Below, in pieces: positions 52,480-61,222 of a stretch of 64,000 nt of DNA (position 1 is its first letter; the number at the start of each line of letters is the position of its first letter). The notes beneath the pieces are model-generated. The model ran no database searches. It was not told the DNA's origin and saw nothing but the letters and a program-made list of their open reading frames with translations. The stretch covers positions 254,591-318,590 of the forward strand of contig JBEEGH010000034.1 of assembly GCA_041166745.1 (NCBI GenBank). Reading direction: 5' to 3'. Position numbers and translations under genes: made by a program. The stretch is from DASUCS01 sp041166745. Its GTDB lineage: Bacteria > Actinomycetota > Acidimicrobiia > Acidimicrobiales > JACDCH01.

Positions 52480-54392
52480 TTCTCGACGGCAAGGTCCCCA
52501 ACGGGCCCATCGAGAAGCGTTGGGACCAGCACAAGTTCGACATGAAGCTGGTGGCGCCGCACAACCGTCGCCGGTTCAAGGTCATCGTGATCGGCACCGG
52601 GCTAGCGGGCGGCGCGGCCGCAGCGACACTCGGTGAGATGGGTTACGACGTCCACTGCTTCACGTTCCACGACTCACCGCGCCGCGCCCACTCGATCGCC
52701 GCGCAGGGCGGGATCAACGCCGCCAAGAACTACAAGGGCGACGGCGACTCGATCTTCCGCCTGTTCTACGACACGGTGAAGGGCGGCGACTTCCGCGCCC
52801 GTGAGGGCAACGTCCACCGCTTGGCGGAACTGTCGGTCGACATCATCGATCAGTGCGTCGCACAAGGCGTGCCTTTCGCGCGCGAGTACGGCGGCCTCCT
52901 CGACAACCGCAGCTTTGGTGGCGCACAGGTGAGCCGCACCTTCTACGCCCGCGGTCAGACGGGCCAGCAGCTGCTGCTCGGCGCGTATCAAGCGCTGGCC
53001 CAACAGATCGGCAGCGGCAACGTCACGATCTACCCGCGGTCGGAGATGCTCGAGCTGGTCGTCAAAGACGGACGCGCCTGCGGCATCGTGGCCCGTCACC
53101 TCCACACCGGAGAGGTGAAGAGCTACAGCGCCCACGCGGTGATCCTCGCCACCGGCGGCTACGGCAACGTCTTCTACTTGTCGACGAACGCCAAAGCATC
53201 GAACGCCACCGCCATCTGGCGAGCGCACCGCAAGGGCGCGCTGTTCGCCAACCCGTGTTTCACGCAGATCCATCCGACGTGCATCCCGGCAAGCGACGAC
53301 TTCCAGTCCAAGCTCACGCTGATGTCCGAGTCGTTGCGCAACGACGGTCGGGTGTGGGTGCCGATGACGACCGACGATCCCCGCTCGCCCGACCAGATCC
53401 CCGAGGACGAGCGCGACTACTTCCTCGAGCGCCGCTACCCGGCGTTCGGAAACCTCGTGCCGCGCGACGTTGCGTCGCGGGCCATCAAGGTCGAGGTCGA
53501 CAAGGGCCGCGGGGTCGGCCCGTTGAAGAACGGCGTGTACCTCGACTTCAGCGACGCGACGAAGCGGCTCGGCGAGGACACCATTCGTGAGCGCTACGAC
53601 AACCTCTTCCAGATGTACGAGCGCATCACCGGCGAAGACCCGTACAAGGTGCCGATGCGCATCTACCCCGCCGTCCACTACGTGATGGGCGGGTTGTGGG
53701 TCGACTACGAGCTCCAGTCGACGATCCCCGGATGCTTCGTCGCCGGCGAAGCGAACTTCTCCGACCACGGAGCGAACCGGCTGGGCGCATCTGCACTGAT
53801 GCAAGGCCTCGCCGACGGCTACTTCGTCCTGCCCTACACGGTGCCGAACTACCTCGCGGACCTGCTCGGCCAGGCGCCCGTGCCGGTCGACGATCCGGTG
53901 TTCGCCGCCGCGGAGCAGGAAGTGCGCGACCGCACCGGCCGGTTCATGGCGATCAACGGCACGCAGTCGGTGGACCACTTCCACCGCGAGCTCGGCAAGA
54001 TCATGTGGGACTACTGCGGCATGGAGCGGTCGCGTCAAAGCCTCGAGAAAGCGCTCGCTGAGATCCCCGCGCTGCGCGCGGAGTTCGAGAAGGATCTTCG
54101 CATCCTCGGCACGGAAGACTCGCTGAACCAGTCGCTCGAGAAGGCCGGCCGGGTGGCCGACTTCTTCGAGTTGGCCGCGTTGATGTGCCGCGACGCACTG
54201 CATCGCGAGGAATCCTGTGGTGGCCACTTCCGCGTCGAGCACCAGACGGAGGAAGGCGAGGCGTTGCGCGACGACGAGCAGTTCGCGTACGCCGCCGCGT
54301 GGGAGTACGCACCTCCCGGAGGCGAGCCGGCGCTCCACAAGGAACCGCTGAACTTCGAGTACGTGCATCTCGCGCAGAGGAGTTACAAGTAG
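52476..54392 (+). CDS. sdhA: Succinate dehydrogenase/fumarate reductase flavoprotein subunit
   Basis: 638 residues from the ATG overlapping the sdhC stop. The FAD Rossmann motif is VIVIGTGLAGGAAAATLGEMG. The FAD-linking His72 lies in AHSIAAQGGINAA. The substrate and catalytic region includes THPTC-like QIHPTCIP and GANRLGASALMQGLADG. It oxidises succinate in the TCA cycle and the respiratory chain, or reduces fumarate. A long reverse-strand frame over this gene is a composition artefact. Confidence 0.96.
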   Translation: MILDGKVPNGPIEKRWDQHKFDMKLVAPHNRRRFKVIVIGTGLAGGAAAATLGEMGYDVHCFTFHDSPRRAHSIAAQGGINAAKNYKGDGDSIFRLFYDTVKGGDFRAREGNVHRLAELSVDIIDQCVAQGVPFAREYGGLLDNRSFGGAQVSRTFYARGQTGQQLLLGAYQALAQQIGSGNVTIYPRSEMLELVVKDGRACGIVARHLHTGEVKSYSAHAVILATGGYGNVFYLSTNAKASNATAIWRAHRKGALFANPCFTQIHPTCIPASDDFQSKLTLMSESLRNDGRVWVPMTTDDPRSPDQIPEDERDYFLERRYPAFGNLVPRDVASRAIKVEVDKGRGVGPLKNGVYLDFSDATKRLGEDTIRERYDNLFQMYERITGEDPYKVPMRIYPAVHYVMGGLWVDYELQSTIPGCFVAGEANFSDHGANRLGASALMQGLADGYFVLPYTVPNYLADLLGQAPVPVDDPVFAAAEQEVRDRTGRFMAINGTQSVDHFHRELGKIMWDYCGMERSRQSLEKALAEIPALRAEFEKDLRILGTEDSLNQSLEKAGRVADFFELAALMCRDALHREESCGGHFRVEHQTEEGEALRDDEQFAYAAAWEYAPPGGEPALHKEPLNFEYVHLAQRSYK

Positions 54393-55169
54393 GTGGCTCG
54401 CACCCTGAACCTCACGCTGAACGTGTGGCGGCAGTCGCAAACGGACGACAGCGGGAAGCTCGTCACCTACGACGTGCCGGACATCAGCGAGGACATGTCG
54501 TTCCTCGAAATGCTGGACATCCTCAACGACCGCCTGCTCGCCAACGGTGAGGAACCGATCGCGTTCGAGCACGACTGCCGTGAAGGCATCTGCGGCTCGT
54601 GCGGGATGATGATCAACGGTCAGGCCCACGGTTCGCAGCGGGGCACGGCGGCGTGCCAGCTGCACATGCGCAAGTTCAACGATGGCGACGTGATCACCGT
54701 CGAGCCGTGGCGGGCCGCGGCGTTCCCCGTCGTGAAAGACCTCGTCGTCAACCGCAGCGCGTTCGACCGGATCGTCGAGGCCGGAGGCTTCATCAGCGTC
54801 ACCCCCGGCGCGGCGCAAGACGCCAACATCATCCCGGTGCCGAAGCCCGTGGCGGACGCAGCGTTCGACGCGGCGGCGTGCATCGGCTGTGGCGCATGTG
54901 TGGCCGCCTGCCCGAACGGCGCCGCCCAGCTCTTCACCGCGGCCAAGGTGTCGCATCTCAACCTCCTGCCGCAGGGACAGGCCGAGCGCTTCTCGCGCGT
55001 CGAGGCGATGGTCGACACCATGGAGGAGTACTTCGGCTCGTGCACCAACCACGGCGAGTGCGAGGCGGCGTGCCCGAAGGAGATCTCGATCGACTACATC
55101 GCCCTGATGAACCGGGACTACATCAAGGCCAAGTTCAAGAACCGCAAACTGCTCTCCCAAGCCCCCTGA
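54393..55169 (+). CDS. sdhB: Succinate dehydrogenase iron-sulfur subunit
   Basis: 258 residues from the GTG directly after the sdhA stop. The [2Fe-2S] ligands are CREGICGSCGMM with a distal Cys (TAACQLHM). The [4Fe-4S] motif is CIGCGACVAACP and the third cluster CEAACP is near GSCTNHGE. The order and spacing are complete. It passes electrons from FAD to the haem subunit. A family I hairpin follows. Confidence 0.96.
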   Translation: MARTLNLTLNVWRQSQTDDSGKLVTYDVPDISEDMSFLEMLDILNDRLLANGEEPIAFEHDCREGICGSCGMMINGQAHGSQRGTAACQLHMRKFNDGDVITVEPWRAAAFPVVKDLVVNRSAFDRIVEAGGFISVTPGAAQDANIIPVPKPVADAAFDAAACIGCGACVAACPNGAAQLFTAAKVSHLNLLPQGQAERFSRVEAMVDTMEEYFGSCTNHGECEAACPKEISIDYIALMNRDYIKAKFKNRKLLSQAP

Positions 55170-55172
55170 CCC

Positions 55173-55222
55173 CAAATCCAGTGCACAGCGACACATTTCT
55201 GTGTCGCTGTGCACTGGATTTG
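55173..55222. repeat. Family I hairpin, copy 2; terminator candidate after sdhB
   Basis: A perfect 23-bp stem (55173-55195 with 55200-55222) with the TTTC loop. The arm CAAATCCAGTGCACAGCGAC differs from copy 1 at two positions, and both changes are compensated in the other arm. It lies between co-directional sdhB and hppA. Confidence 0.85.
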
Positions 55223-55237
55223 CTGGACGTCGGCTCG

Positions 55238-55296
55238 ATCTTGCCTTCGAGGCAAGATTCGTACTAGCAAAGAGCTGGTTTTGCCCCGGTAAAACC
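55238..55296 (+). promoter_or_regulatory. Two hairpins in the leader of the pyrophosphatase gene
   Basis: ATCTTGCCT-TCG-AGGCAAGAT (55238-55258) forms a 9-bp stem. GGTTTT...AAAACC (55277-55296) forms a second. They lie between the sdhB terminator-like repeat and the AGGAG ribosome site (55317-55321) of hppA. They may be leader structure or an operator. Confidence 0.4.
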
Positions 55297-55331
55297 TTGT
55301 CGGCCGAGCGATCTTCAGGAGACCGAGCGCG

Positions 55332-57692
55332 ATGTTCCACGTCCTTGCCAACGAAGGCGGCTATCAGGAATTCACCCTGGCCGGAGGAGACAAGTTCTGG
55401 CTCCTCTTCTCCGGGCTGACCTCCCTGCTGGCCATCGGTACCGGCTTCTACTTGATGCGCGGTGTCCTGGCCGCCGACCAGGGCACGCCGAAGATGCAGG
55501 AGATCGCGAAGGCCATCCAGGAGGGCGCGCTCGCCTACCTGAAGCGGCAGTTCAAGACGATCGGCGTGATCCTCGTGCCCCTAGCCGTCGTCGTCTTCTT
55601 CACGTCGACGAAGGTCGTGAACCCCGGCAACAACTCAGAGGCCCTGTCGTTCGGCGAATCCGGTCTCTTCCGAACGCTGGCCTTCGTCGCGGGCGGGCTG
55701 ATGTCCGGGCTGACGGGCTACATCGGGATGACGCTGGCGACTCGGGGCAACGTCCGCACCGCGGCGGCGGCGCGGAACGGATCGATGCCGGCCGCGCTGA
55801 AGGTGGCCTTCCGTACGGGCGGTGTGGCGGGGATGTTCACCGTCGGCCTGGGCCTCCTCGGCGCCACGACCATCATCGCGATCTTCCAGAACACCGCCTC
55901 GGCCATCCTGATCGGCTTCGGCTTCGGAGGCTCGCTCCTCGCCCTGTTCCTCCGAGTTGGCGGCGGCATCTTCACCAAGGCAGCCGACGTCGGCGCTGAC
56001 CTCGTCGGCAAGGTCGAGGCCGGCATCCCCGAGGACGACCCCCGCAACCCGGCCACGATCGCCGACAACGTGGGCGACAACGTCGGCGACTGCGCCGGTA
56101 TGGCCGCCGACCTGTTCGAGAGCTATGAGGTCACCCTCGTCGCGTCGATCATCCTCGGCGTCGCCGCCTTCCATTCGATCTATCCCGAGGATCCGAAGAA
56201 ATGGGTGCTCGGCCTGATCTTCCCCGTGATTGCACGCGCCATCGGCGTGCTCGCCTCGATCGTCGGCGTGTTCTCCGTACGCGCCAGAGAAGGCGAGACG
56301 AACGCGCTGAAGCCGATCAATCGTGGCTTTCTCACAGCCAGCATCCTCAGCGTCATCGGCACGGCCGCGGTCGCGTTGCTCTACGTCGGGAACGACGACG
56401 GCACTGGTCCGGACGCGGTCTCGAACGTCGGATGGCGCGTGCTCGCGGCCGTGGTGATCGGGCTCGTCCTCGCGCAAGCGCTCAGCAAGCTCACCGAGTA
56501 CTTCACCTCCACGGAGACCACGCCGGTGCGCGACATCGCCGAAGCCGCTCGCACCGGCCCGGCGACCACCGTGTTGTCTGGTATTGCCTCAGGCCTCGAG
56601 TCGTCGGTCTACGCCATCATCCTGATCGCCATCGCGCTGGGCGCGTCGATCGGTCTCGGCAGCGGCAACCTCCAGTTCTCCTTCTACCTGGTCGCGCTCT
56701 GCGGCATGGGAATGCTCGCTACCACCGGCGTCATCGTGTCCGAGGACACGTTCGGGCCCGTCTCCGACAACGCGGCGGGCATCGCGGAGATGTCGGGTGA
56801 GTTCGACGGCGAGGCCGAGCGCATCATGGTGAGCCTCGACGCGGTGGGCAACACGACCAAGGCGGTCACGAAGGGCTTCGCCATCGGCTCGGCGGTGATC
56901 GCCGCGGTGGCGCTGTTCGCTTCGTTCATCGAGACCATCGGCGCGGAGCTGCCCGACAAGCTGCTGCCCAACCTCAACCTGTTCGAACAGCCGATCACCC
57001 AGATCAACGTGGCCGACCCGAAGACGTTCATCGGCTTGCTCATCGGCGGCTCGATCGCGTTCATGTTCTCGTCGCTCGCCATCCGCGCCGTCGGTCGCAC
57101 CGCCGGTGTCGTCGTGCAGGAGGTCCGTCGCCAGTTCGCCGACGGCCTCATCATGAAGGGCGAGAAGGAGCCGGAGTACGGCCCGGTCATCGACATCTGT
57201 ACCGCCGCCTCGCTGCGAGAGCTGGCCACCCCGGCACTGCTCGCCGTGCTCACGCCCGCGATCATCGGCTTCGGCATCAACTACCTCGCGCTCGGCGCGT
57301 TCCTCGCCGCGGTGATCCTCACCGGTCAGCTCATGGCCAACTTCCTGTCGAACTCCGGCGGCGCGTGGGACAACGCCAAGAAGTACATCGAGGATGGCCA
57401 CGAAGGCGGCAAGGGCTCAGAAGCGCACAAGGCCGCTGTGATCGGCGACACCGTCGGCGATCCGTTCAAGGACACCGCTGGTCCCGCGCTCAATCCGCTC
57501 ATCAAGGTGATGAACCTGGTGTCGCTGCTGATTCTCCCCGCCGTGATCACGTTGCGCGACAACAACATTCGTTTCGTGATCGCCGGTGGCGCGCTCGTCG
57601 TCCTCATCGGGGCGGTCGCATTCTCGAAGCGCAAGACCCAAGGGCTCGACGCCGGCCCCGTCCTCGGAGCCGCGGCCGCCGTAGCGGAGTAG
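55332..57692 (+). CDS. hppA: Membrane-bound proton-pumping pyrophosphatase, K+-independent type
   Basis: 786 residues with about 16 membrane helices. The substrate site is DVGADLVGKVEAGIPEDDPRN, followed by ADNVGDNVGDCAGMAADLFESY, as in all H+/Na+-PPases. The residue K510 in GNTTKAVTKG is lysine, the mark of K+-independent proton-pumping enzymes; K+-dependent ones have alanine there. It hydrolyses pyrophosphate and pumps protons. The family is usual for the group. It has a strong AGGAG upstream. Confidence 0.95.
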   Translation: MFHVLANEGGYQEFTLAGGDKFWLLFSGLTSLLAIGTGFYLMRGVLAADQGTPKMQEIAKAIQEGALAYLKRQFKTIGVILVPLAVVVFFTSTKVVNPGNNSEALSFGESGLFRTLAFVAGGLMSGLTGYIGMTLATRGNVRTAAAARNGSMPAALKVAFRTGGVAGMFTVGLGLLGATTIIAIFQNTASAILIGFGFGGSLLALFLRVGGGIFTKAADVGADLVGKVEAGIPEDDPRNPATIADNVGDNVGDCAGMAADLFESYEVTLVASIILGVAAFHSIYPEDPKKWVLGLIFPVIARAIGVLASIVGVFSVRAREGETNALKPINRGFLTASILSVIGTAAVALLYVGNDDGTGPDAVSNVGWRVLAAVVIGLVLAQALSKLTEYFTSTETTPVRDIAEAARTGPATTVLSGIASGLESSVYAIILIAIALGASIGLGSGNLQFSFYLVALCGMGMLATTGVIVSEDTFGPVSDNAAGIAEMSGEFDGEAERIMVSLDAVGNTTKAVTKGFAIGSAVIAAVALFASFIETIGAELPDKLLPNLNLFEQPITQINVADPKTFIGLLIGGSIAFMFSSLAIRAVGRTAGVVVQEVRRQFADGLIMKGEKEPEYGPVIDICTAASLRELATPALLAVLTPAIIGFGINYLALGAFLAAVILTGQLMANFLSNSGGAWDNAKKYIEDGHEGGKGSEAHKAAVIGDTVGDPFKDTAGPALNPLIKVMNLVSLLILPAVITLRDNNIRFVIAGGALVVLIGAVAFSKRKTQGLDAGPVLGAAAAVAE

Positions 57693-57704
57693 CCCACACC
57701 ATCG

Positions 57705-57752
57705 AATTCCCACTCATCCGAACACGTTTCTGTATACGGATGAGTGGGATTT
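57705..57752. repeat. Family I hairpin, copy 3 (imperfect)
   Basis: 22-base arms (57705-57726 and 57731-57752) with the TTTC loop pair at 19 of 22 positions, counting one G-T pair. The sequence is diverged from the other two copies. It lies between convergent hppA and the DUF2510 gene, a place suited to a terminator. Confidence 0.75.
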
Positions 57753-57755
57753 GGT

Positions 57756-58712
57756 TCAGCCGTTGACGATCTTCGCCAGGCCCTTGTTGACGAGGGAGAT
57801 GGCCGTCGGCAGTTGCGACGTATCCGACCCCTTCTGCGTCGCAAAGGTGAAGACGACGATCGCGACGCCGTCCTTGATGACGAATGCCTGCCCTTGGGCC
57901 TCTTCCGTCTGGAAGTCGATCTCGAACGCAGACTCCACCGGCGTCGTCATGCTCGACGACACGTCTTTCCGTTGCGAGAAGACCATGGGTCCGCCACCGG
58001 CAACCGTCGGGTTGGGGCAGTCCGGCTGCGCGAGGTAGATCTCCAGGACCTTCTGCGCATCGGAGGAGGAGCTGTAGGCGATCGCCTCCTCTCGGAAACC
58101 CGCTGTGCCGTTGGACGACTGCGAGCCGACGATGCCCTTCGGTGGGAAGGTTTCATTCGGATTCGGCTCGCCACAGTTCGTGGGATCGGTGTCAGGCGTG
58201 AAGGTGTCGTCCACGAAGCCCGGCCCGACGTCGGAAGCCGTCAGCATGCGCGCCTGAAGGTCGGACGGAGACACCGAGCTGGACGAAGACGACTTCGACG
58301 AGGACGACGACGACTTCGATGACGAGCTCTTCGATGACGACGACGAGCTCGACGACGAACTGGAGGTTGCCGCGACGTTGTCTTTCTTGTTGTCACCGCC
58401 GAGGAGCAAGAACGCGGCGATGGCAACGGCCGCAACCGCGAGCACACCGGCGATGATCCACTTCGCATTGTTCGATCCCGCGCCGGGGGTGCCGGGCGGC
58501 GGCCCAACTGGTGCACCGGGCGGCGGACCGGGCGGAGGACCCCCAGGCGGCGGCATCGGCGGCGGTATCGGCATCGCGGCCGTCGGCGGCGGTGACGACA
58601 TCGCCTCGATCGGCTGGGTTGCCCCCGCGTCGAAATCGGGATGCTGTTCGGGCGGGTACCACTGCCCGTCGGACGCCTGCCACCAACCTGGACCTTGCGT
58701 GCCCTCGCTCAT
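57756..58712 (-). CDS. DUF2510 membrane protein with poly-Ser segment (paralogue 1)
   Basis: 318 residues. The N-terminal DUF2510 motif is WWQASDGQWYPPEQHP. A Pro/Gly-rich stretch, one membrane helix (about 85-105, WIIAGVLAVAAVAIAAFLLLGG) and a Ser/Lys-rich linker follow. The outer domain of about 160 residues carries two paired Cys (NCGEPNPNETF, PDCPNPTV). It is a tandem paralogue of the next gene. The outer domain may be a sensor or ligand-binding fold. Function unknown. Confidence 0.8.
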   Translation of the reverse strand: MSEGTQGPGWWQASDGQWYPPEQHPDFDAGATQPIEAMSSPPPTAAMPIPPPMPPPGGPPPGPPPGAPVGPPPGTPGAGSNNAKWIIAGVLAVAAVAIAAFLLLGGDNKKDNVAATSSSSSSSSSSSKSSSSKSSSSSSKSSSSSSVSPSDLQARMLTASDVGPGFVDDTFTPDTDPTNCGEPNPNETFPPKGIVGSQSSNGTAGFREEAIAYSSSSDAQKVLEIYLAQPDCPNPTVAGGGPMVFSQRKDVSSSMTTPVESAFEIDFQTEEAQGQAFVIKDGVAIVVFTFATQKGSDTSQLPTAISLVNKGLAKIVNG

Positions 58713-58723
58713 GGGCGAGCAGA

Positions 58724-59653
58724 CTAGGAGGCCAAACGGTCCAGCGCGTTCACCACGACAGAACTCGCCTCCGCGACCGTCGACGTATCGGCACCGTCGA
58801 GCGAGATGAAGGCGAATTGCACCACCATGGTGTTCGTCTGCACAAGGAAGAGCTGGCCGTGGAAGCCGTCCGACTGAAAGTCGATCTCCACGGCCGTCTC
58901 GACGCCAAGATCCGACGACCGGTCCTGCGCACGCTGGAAGGTGAACGTCTGACTGCTGCTACTGCTGTCCACGGACGTCCCTCGAGAACACGAGAAGCCG
59001 CCGACGTCGAGGTCGAAGGCCCGGCCCGCGGCCGCGGCGTCATCGAACACGGCGATCTCCTGCTGGAAGGAGATGCCGGTCTTCGTCTTTGCCGCTGATC
59101 CCACGTCGATCTTCGGCGGAACCACTTGATCGGGGTTGGGTGTGCCGCACAGCGTCTTGGGATTCGTGTTCCGGCGAAACGTGTCGTCGGTGAAGGTGCT
59201 TCCGAGCTCCTTCGCAGTGATCAAGCGGTCGCGCAGCTCAGCTTCGGTGAGAGCCACGGTCGTGGATGACGAGGAAGACGAGCTCGTCGAGGAACTGCTC
59301 GAGCTGGTCGCCGACGAGATCGCAACCGTGTCGTGCTTGCCGTCGTCGCGTCCGAACAGCAGAAACGCCGCCAGCGCGACCACCGCCACTACGAGCACGC
59401 CGACGACGACCCACTTCCCGTTGCCGGACGGCGTCGCTGGCGACGCCCCAACCGGAGGTGCCGACACCGGCGACGCCCCAACCGGAGGTGGCGCCACCGG
59501 TGGGGGCAAGACCGGTGGTGGCGCGACCGGTGGTGCCGGCTCGGGTTCCGCGACGGGCGCCGGCGGCGGCTGAACGTCGGGATGCTGATCAGGCGGATAC
59601 CACTTGTGGTCCGACGCCTGCCACCACCCGTCGCCCCCTGAGATGTCGCTCAC
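58724..59653 (-). CDS. DUF2510 membrane protein (paralogue 2)
   Basis: 309 residues with the same layout: WWQASDHKWYPPDQHP, Pro/Val-rich repeats (APPVGASP units), a membrane helix (about 80-100), a Ser/Thr linker, and an outer domain with one paired Cys (LCGTPNPDQ, FSCSRGT). It starts the tandem pair, 11 bases upstream of paralogue 1. The 3' parts of both are similar (LITAKELGSTFTDDTF against MLTASDVGPGFVDDTF), showing a duplication. Confidence 0.8.
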   Translation of the reverse strand: MSDISGGDGWWQASDHKWYPPDQHPDVQPPPAPVAEPEPAPPVAPPPVLPPPVAPPPVGASPVSAPPVGASPATPSGNGKWVVVGVLVVAVVALAAFLLFGRDDGKHDTVAISSATSSSSSSTSSSSSSSTTVALTEAELRDRLITAKELGSTFTDDTFRRNTNPKTLCGTPNPDQVVPPKIDVGSAAKTKTGISFQQEIAVFDDAAAAGRAFDLDVGGFSCSRGTSVDSSSSSQTFTFQRAQDRSSDLGVETAVEIDFQSDGFHGQLFLVQTNTMVVQFAFISLDGADTSTVAEASSVVVNALDRLAS

Positions 59654-59665
59654 GAGCTCACGAGC

Positions 59666-60298
59666 TCACGGGCTCACGGACTCGCGGGAACGACTTCGCC
59701 GGGCGCGCACCACCTCCACCACGATGGGCACGAGTGAGAGCGCGATGATGACCGCCTCGATCACCAGCAGGTGATCCTCGGCGCTCGGGATCGTCTTGCC
59801 GAGCACGAAGCCGACCATCGTCACGCCGACGGCCCACAACGCTCCGCCGATCAGGTTGAACGTCGTGAACGAACGCACCGGCATCCCGGCGACCCCGGCC
59901 ATGGGGTTGGAGAACGTCCGCACGATCGGGATGAAGCGCGCCAACACGATGGTCTTGGGCCCGTATTTGTCGAAGTAGTGCTGGGCCTTGTCGACGTACT
60001 CCTGCTTGAACAGACGGGAATCAGGCCGGGAGAAGAGTGCCGGCCCCGCCTTCTGCCCGATGAAGTAGCCCGTCTGCGCACCGGCGACGGCCGAGACGAA
60101 CAGTCCGACGAGCACCACTGCCAGGTTCAGGTGGATGTCGAGCTTCGACTGCGCGCCAACCGCACACACGAGACCGGCCAGGACGAGCAACGAATCGCCC
60201 GGCAGGAAGAAGCCGATGAGCAGGCCGGTCTCGGCGAAGACGATGGCGAAGAGGCCGATGACCCCGAACGTCTCGAGGAGGTTTTTGGGGTCGAGCAC
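59666..60298 (-). CDS. DedA-family membrane protein
   Basis: 210 residues with five to six hydrophobic helices. The DedA signature segments FFLPGDSLLVLAGLVC and FIPIVRTFSNPMAGVAGM (F-x-R-x3-R-like with the essential Arg) are present. DedA proteins flip lipids such as undecaprenyl phosphate or aminolipids across the membrane. It lies 12 bases before the DUF2510 pair on the same strand. Confidence 0.92.
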   Translation of the reverse strand: MLDPKNLLETFGVIGLFAIVFAETGLLIGFFLPGDSLLVLAGLVCAVGAQSKLDIHLNLAVVLVGLFVSAVAGAQTGYFIGQKAGPALFSRPDSRLFKQEYVDKAQHYFDKYGPKTIVLARFIPIVRTFSNPMAGVAGMPVRSFTTFNLIGGALWAVGVTMVGFVLGKTIPSAEDHLLVIEAVIIALSLVPIVVEVVRARRSRSRESVSP

Positions 60299-60307
60299 CC
60301 GTCAACC

Positions 60308-61222
60308 TTAAAGGGCGGGCTGGTTCCATTCCGTCCAGCCGAGGCCCTTTTTGCCATCCGCTGACGCAAACGAGCACAGCGCTCGGGGGAACCTCGAGAC
60401 CTTGCCCTCGTACTCGAGCAGAGCCGGTGCGAATGCCACCGGACTGATGCCGAGCTCGAGGCCCCCGATGTCGACGCTCCCCGAAGTGACGAAGCCGTTC
60501 GCGCCGAGGTGCTCCCGGGCATTCACGTTGTTGGTCGGCTCCATGCCGCCGTCGCGTTGGACGTACCCGAAGCCCACATCCAGTTGCGGAATCCTGATGT
60601 CCGACCCGTGAAATCGGGTGTTGTCGTCGAGCCGCCCCGCCGTCCAGACCCACCCGAACTGCCACCAGTCACGCACCCCCCAGGAGTGGTCGCGCTGGCC
60701 GAACCCATCGAGGTCGATGCGCTCCTGTCCGACATCGATCGTGCCGTGCACCGTGCACGGGATCTCGTAACGAGTCGTGGCGATGTAGTGGTATGGCGTG
60801 CCAACCGTCTCCCACTCGAGGTCGAACGCGATCGGGACCTGATCCCCGCGTGGAATCTTCTCGTACAACGACGCAGGGTCGTCGACGCCCAATCCGTGGG
60901 CCTCGTTGCCGAGCGTGAAGTGCTCGAGCGGCGTCTCGACGATGTGGTCAGCCCACAACCCGTGCGTGCGCAACTCGAGACCGGGCGCTTTCGGCAGCGG
61001 CGCTTCGTAGTCCATCACCGCCACGGTCTGACGATCGGGTCCGACGAGGTACGCGTGATACCAGGTGACCCCGAGGTTGGGGTAGAGCCCGATGCGGACC
61101 CATCCGCCGATCGAGCCGTCCGGCGCGAAGAAGTCGAAATACCACGACTCTCCCCACAGTGGCTCCGGACCAGGCTCGTGGCGCCGCTCGTCGGACCCGA
61201 GGACGTGTTGGATTTCATTCAT
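60308..61222 (-). CDS. CrtC/AttH-like beta-barrel protein of unknown function
   Basis: 304 residues from the ATG at 61222 that overlaps the upstream stop. The sequence is rich in Trp/Tyr strands (SWYFDFFAPDGSIGGWVRI, GVTWYHAYLVG, RDHSWGVRDWWQFGW), as in the two-lipocalin fold of CrtC hydratase and AttH-like proteins. It likely binds or modifies a hydrophobic substrate. It is the last gene of a three-gene coupled unit with the swivelling-domain protein. Confidence 0.65.
   Translation of the reverse strand: MNEIQHVLGSDERRHEPGPEPLWGESWYFDFFAPDGSIGGWVRIGLYPNLGVTWYHAYLVGPDRQTVAVMDYEAPLPKAPGLELRTHGLWADHIVETPLEHFTLGNEAHGLGVDDPASLYEKIPRGDQVPIAFDLEWETVGTPYHYIATTRYEIPCTVHGTIDVGQERIDLDGFGQRDHSWGVRDWWQFGWVWTAGRLDDNTRFHGSDIRIPQLDVGFGYVQRDGGMEPTNNVNAREHLGANGFVTSGSVDIGGLELGISPVAFAPALLEYEGKVSRFPRALCSFASADGKKGLGWTEWNQPAL

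Noticed and set aside
52674..55340. 888-residue minus-strand frame over sdhA and sdhB
   Set aside because: The opposite strand encodes fully conserved SdhA and SdhB. The frame has no domain-like sequence.
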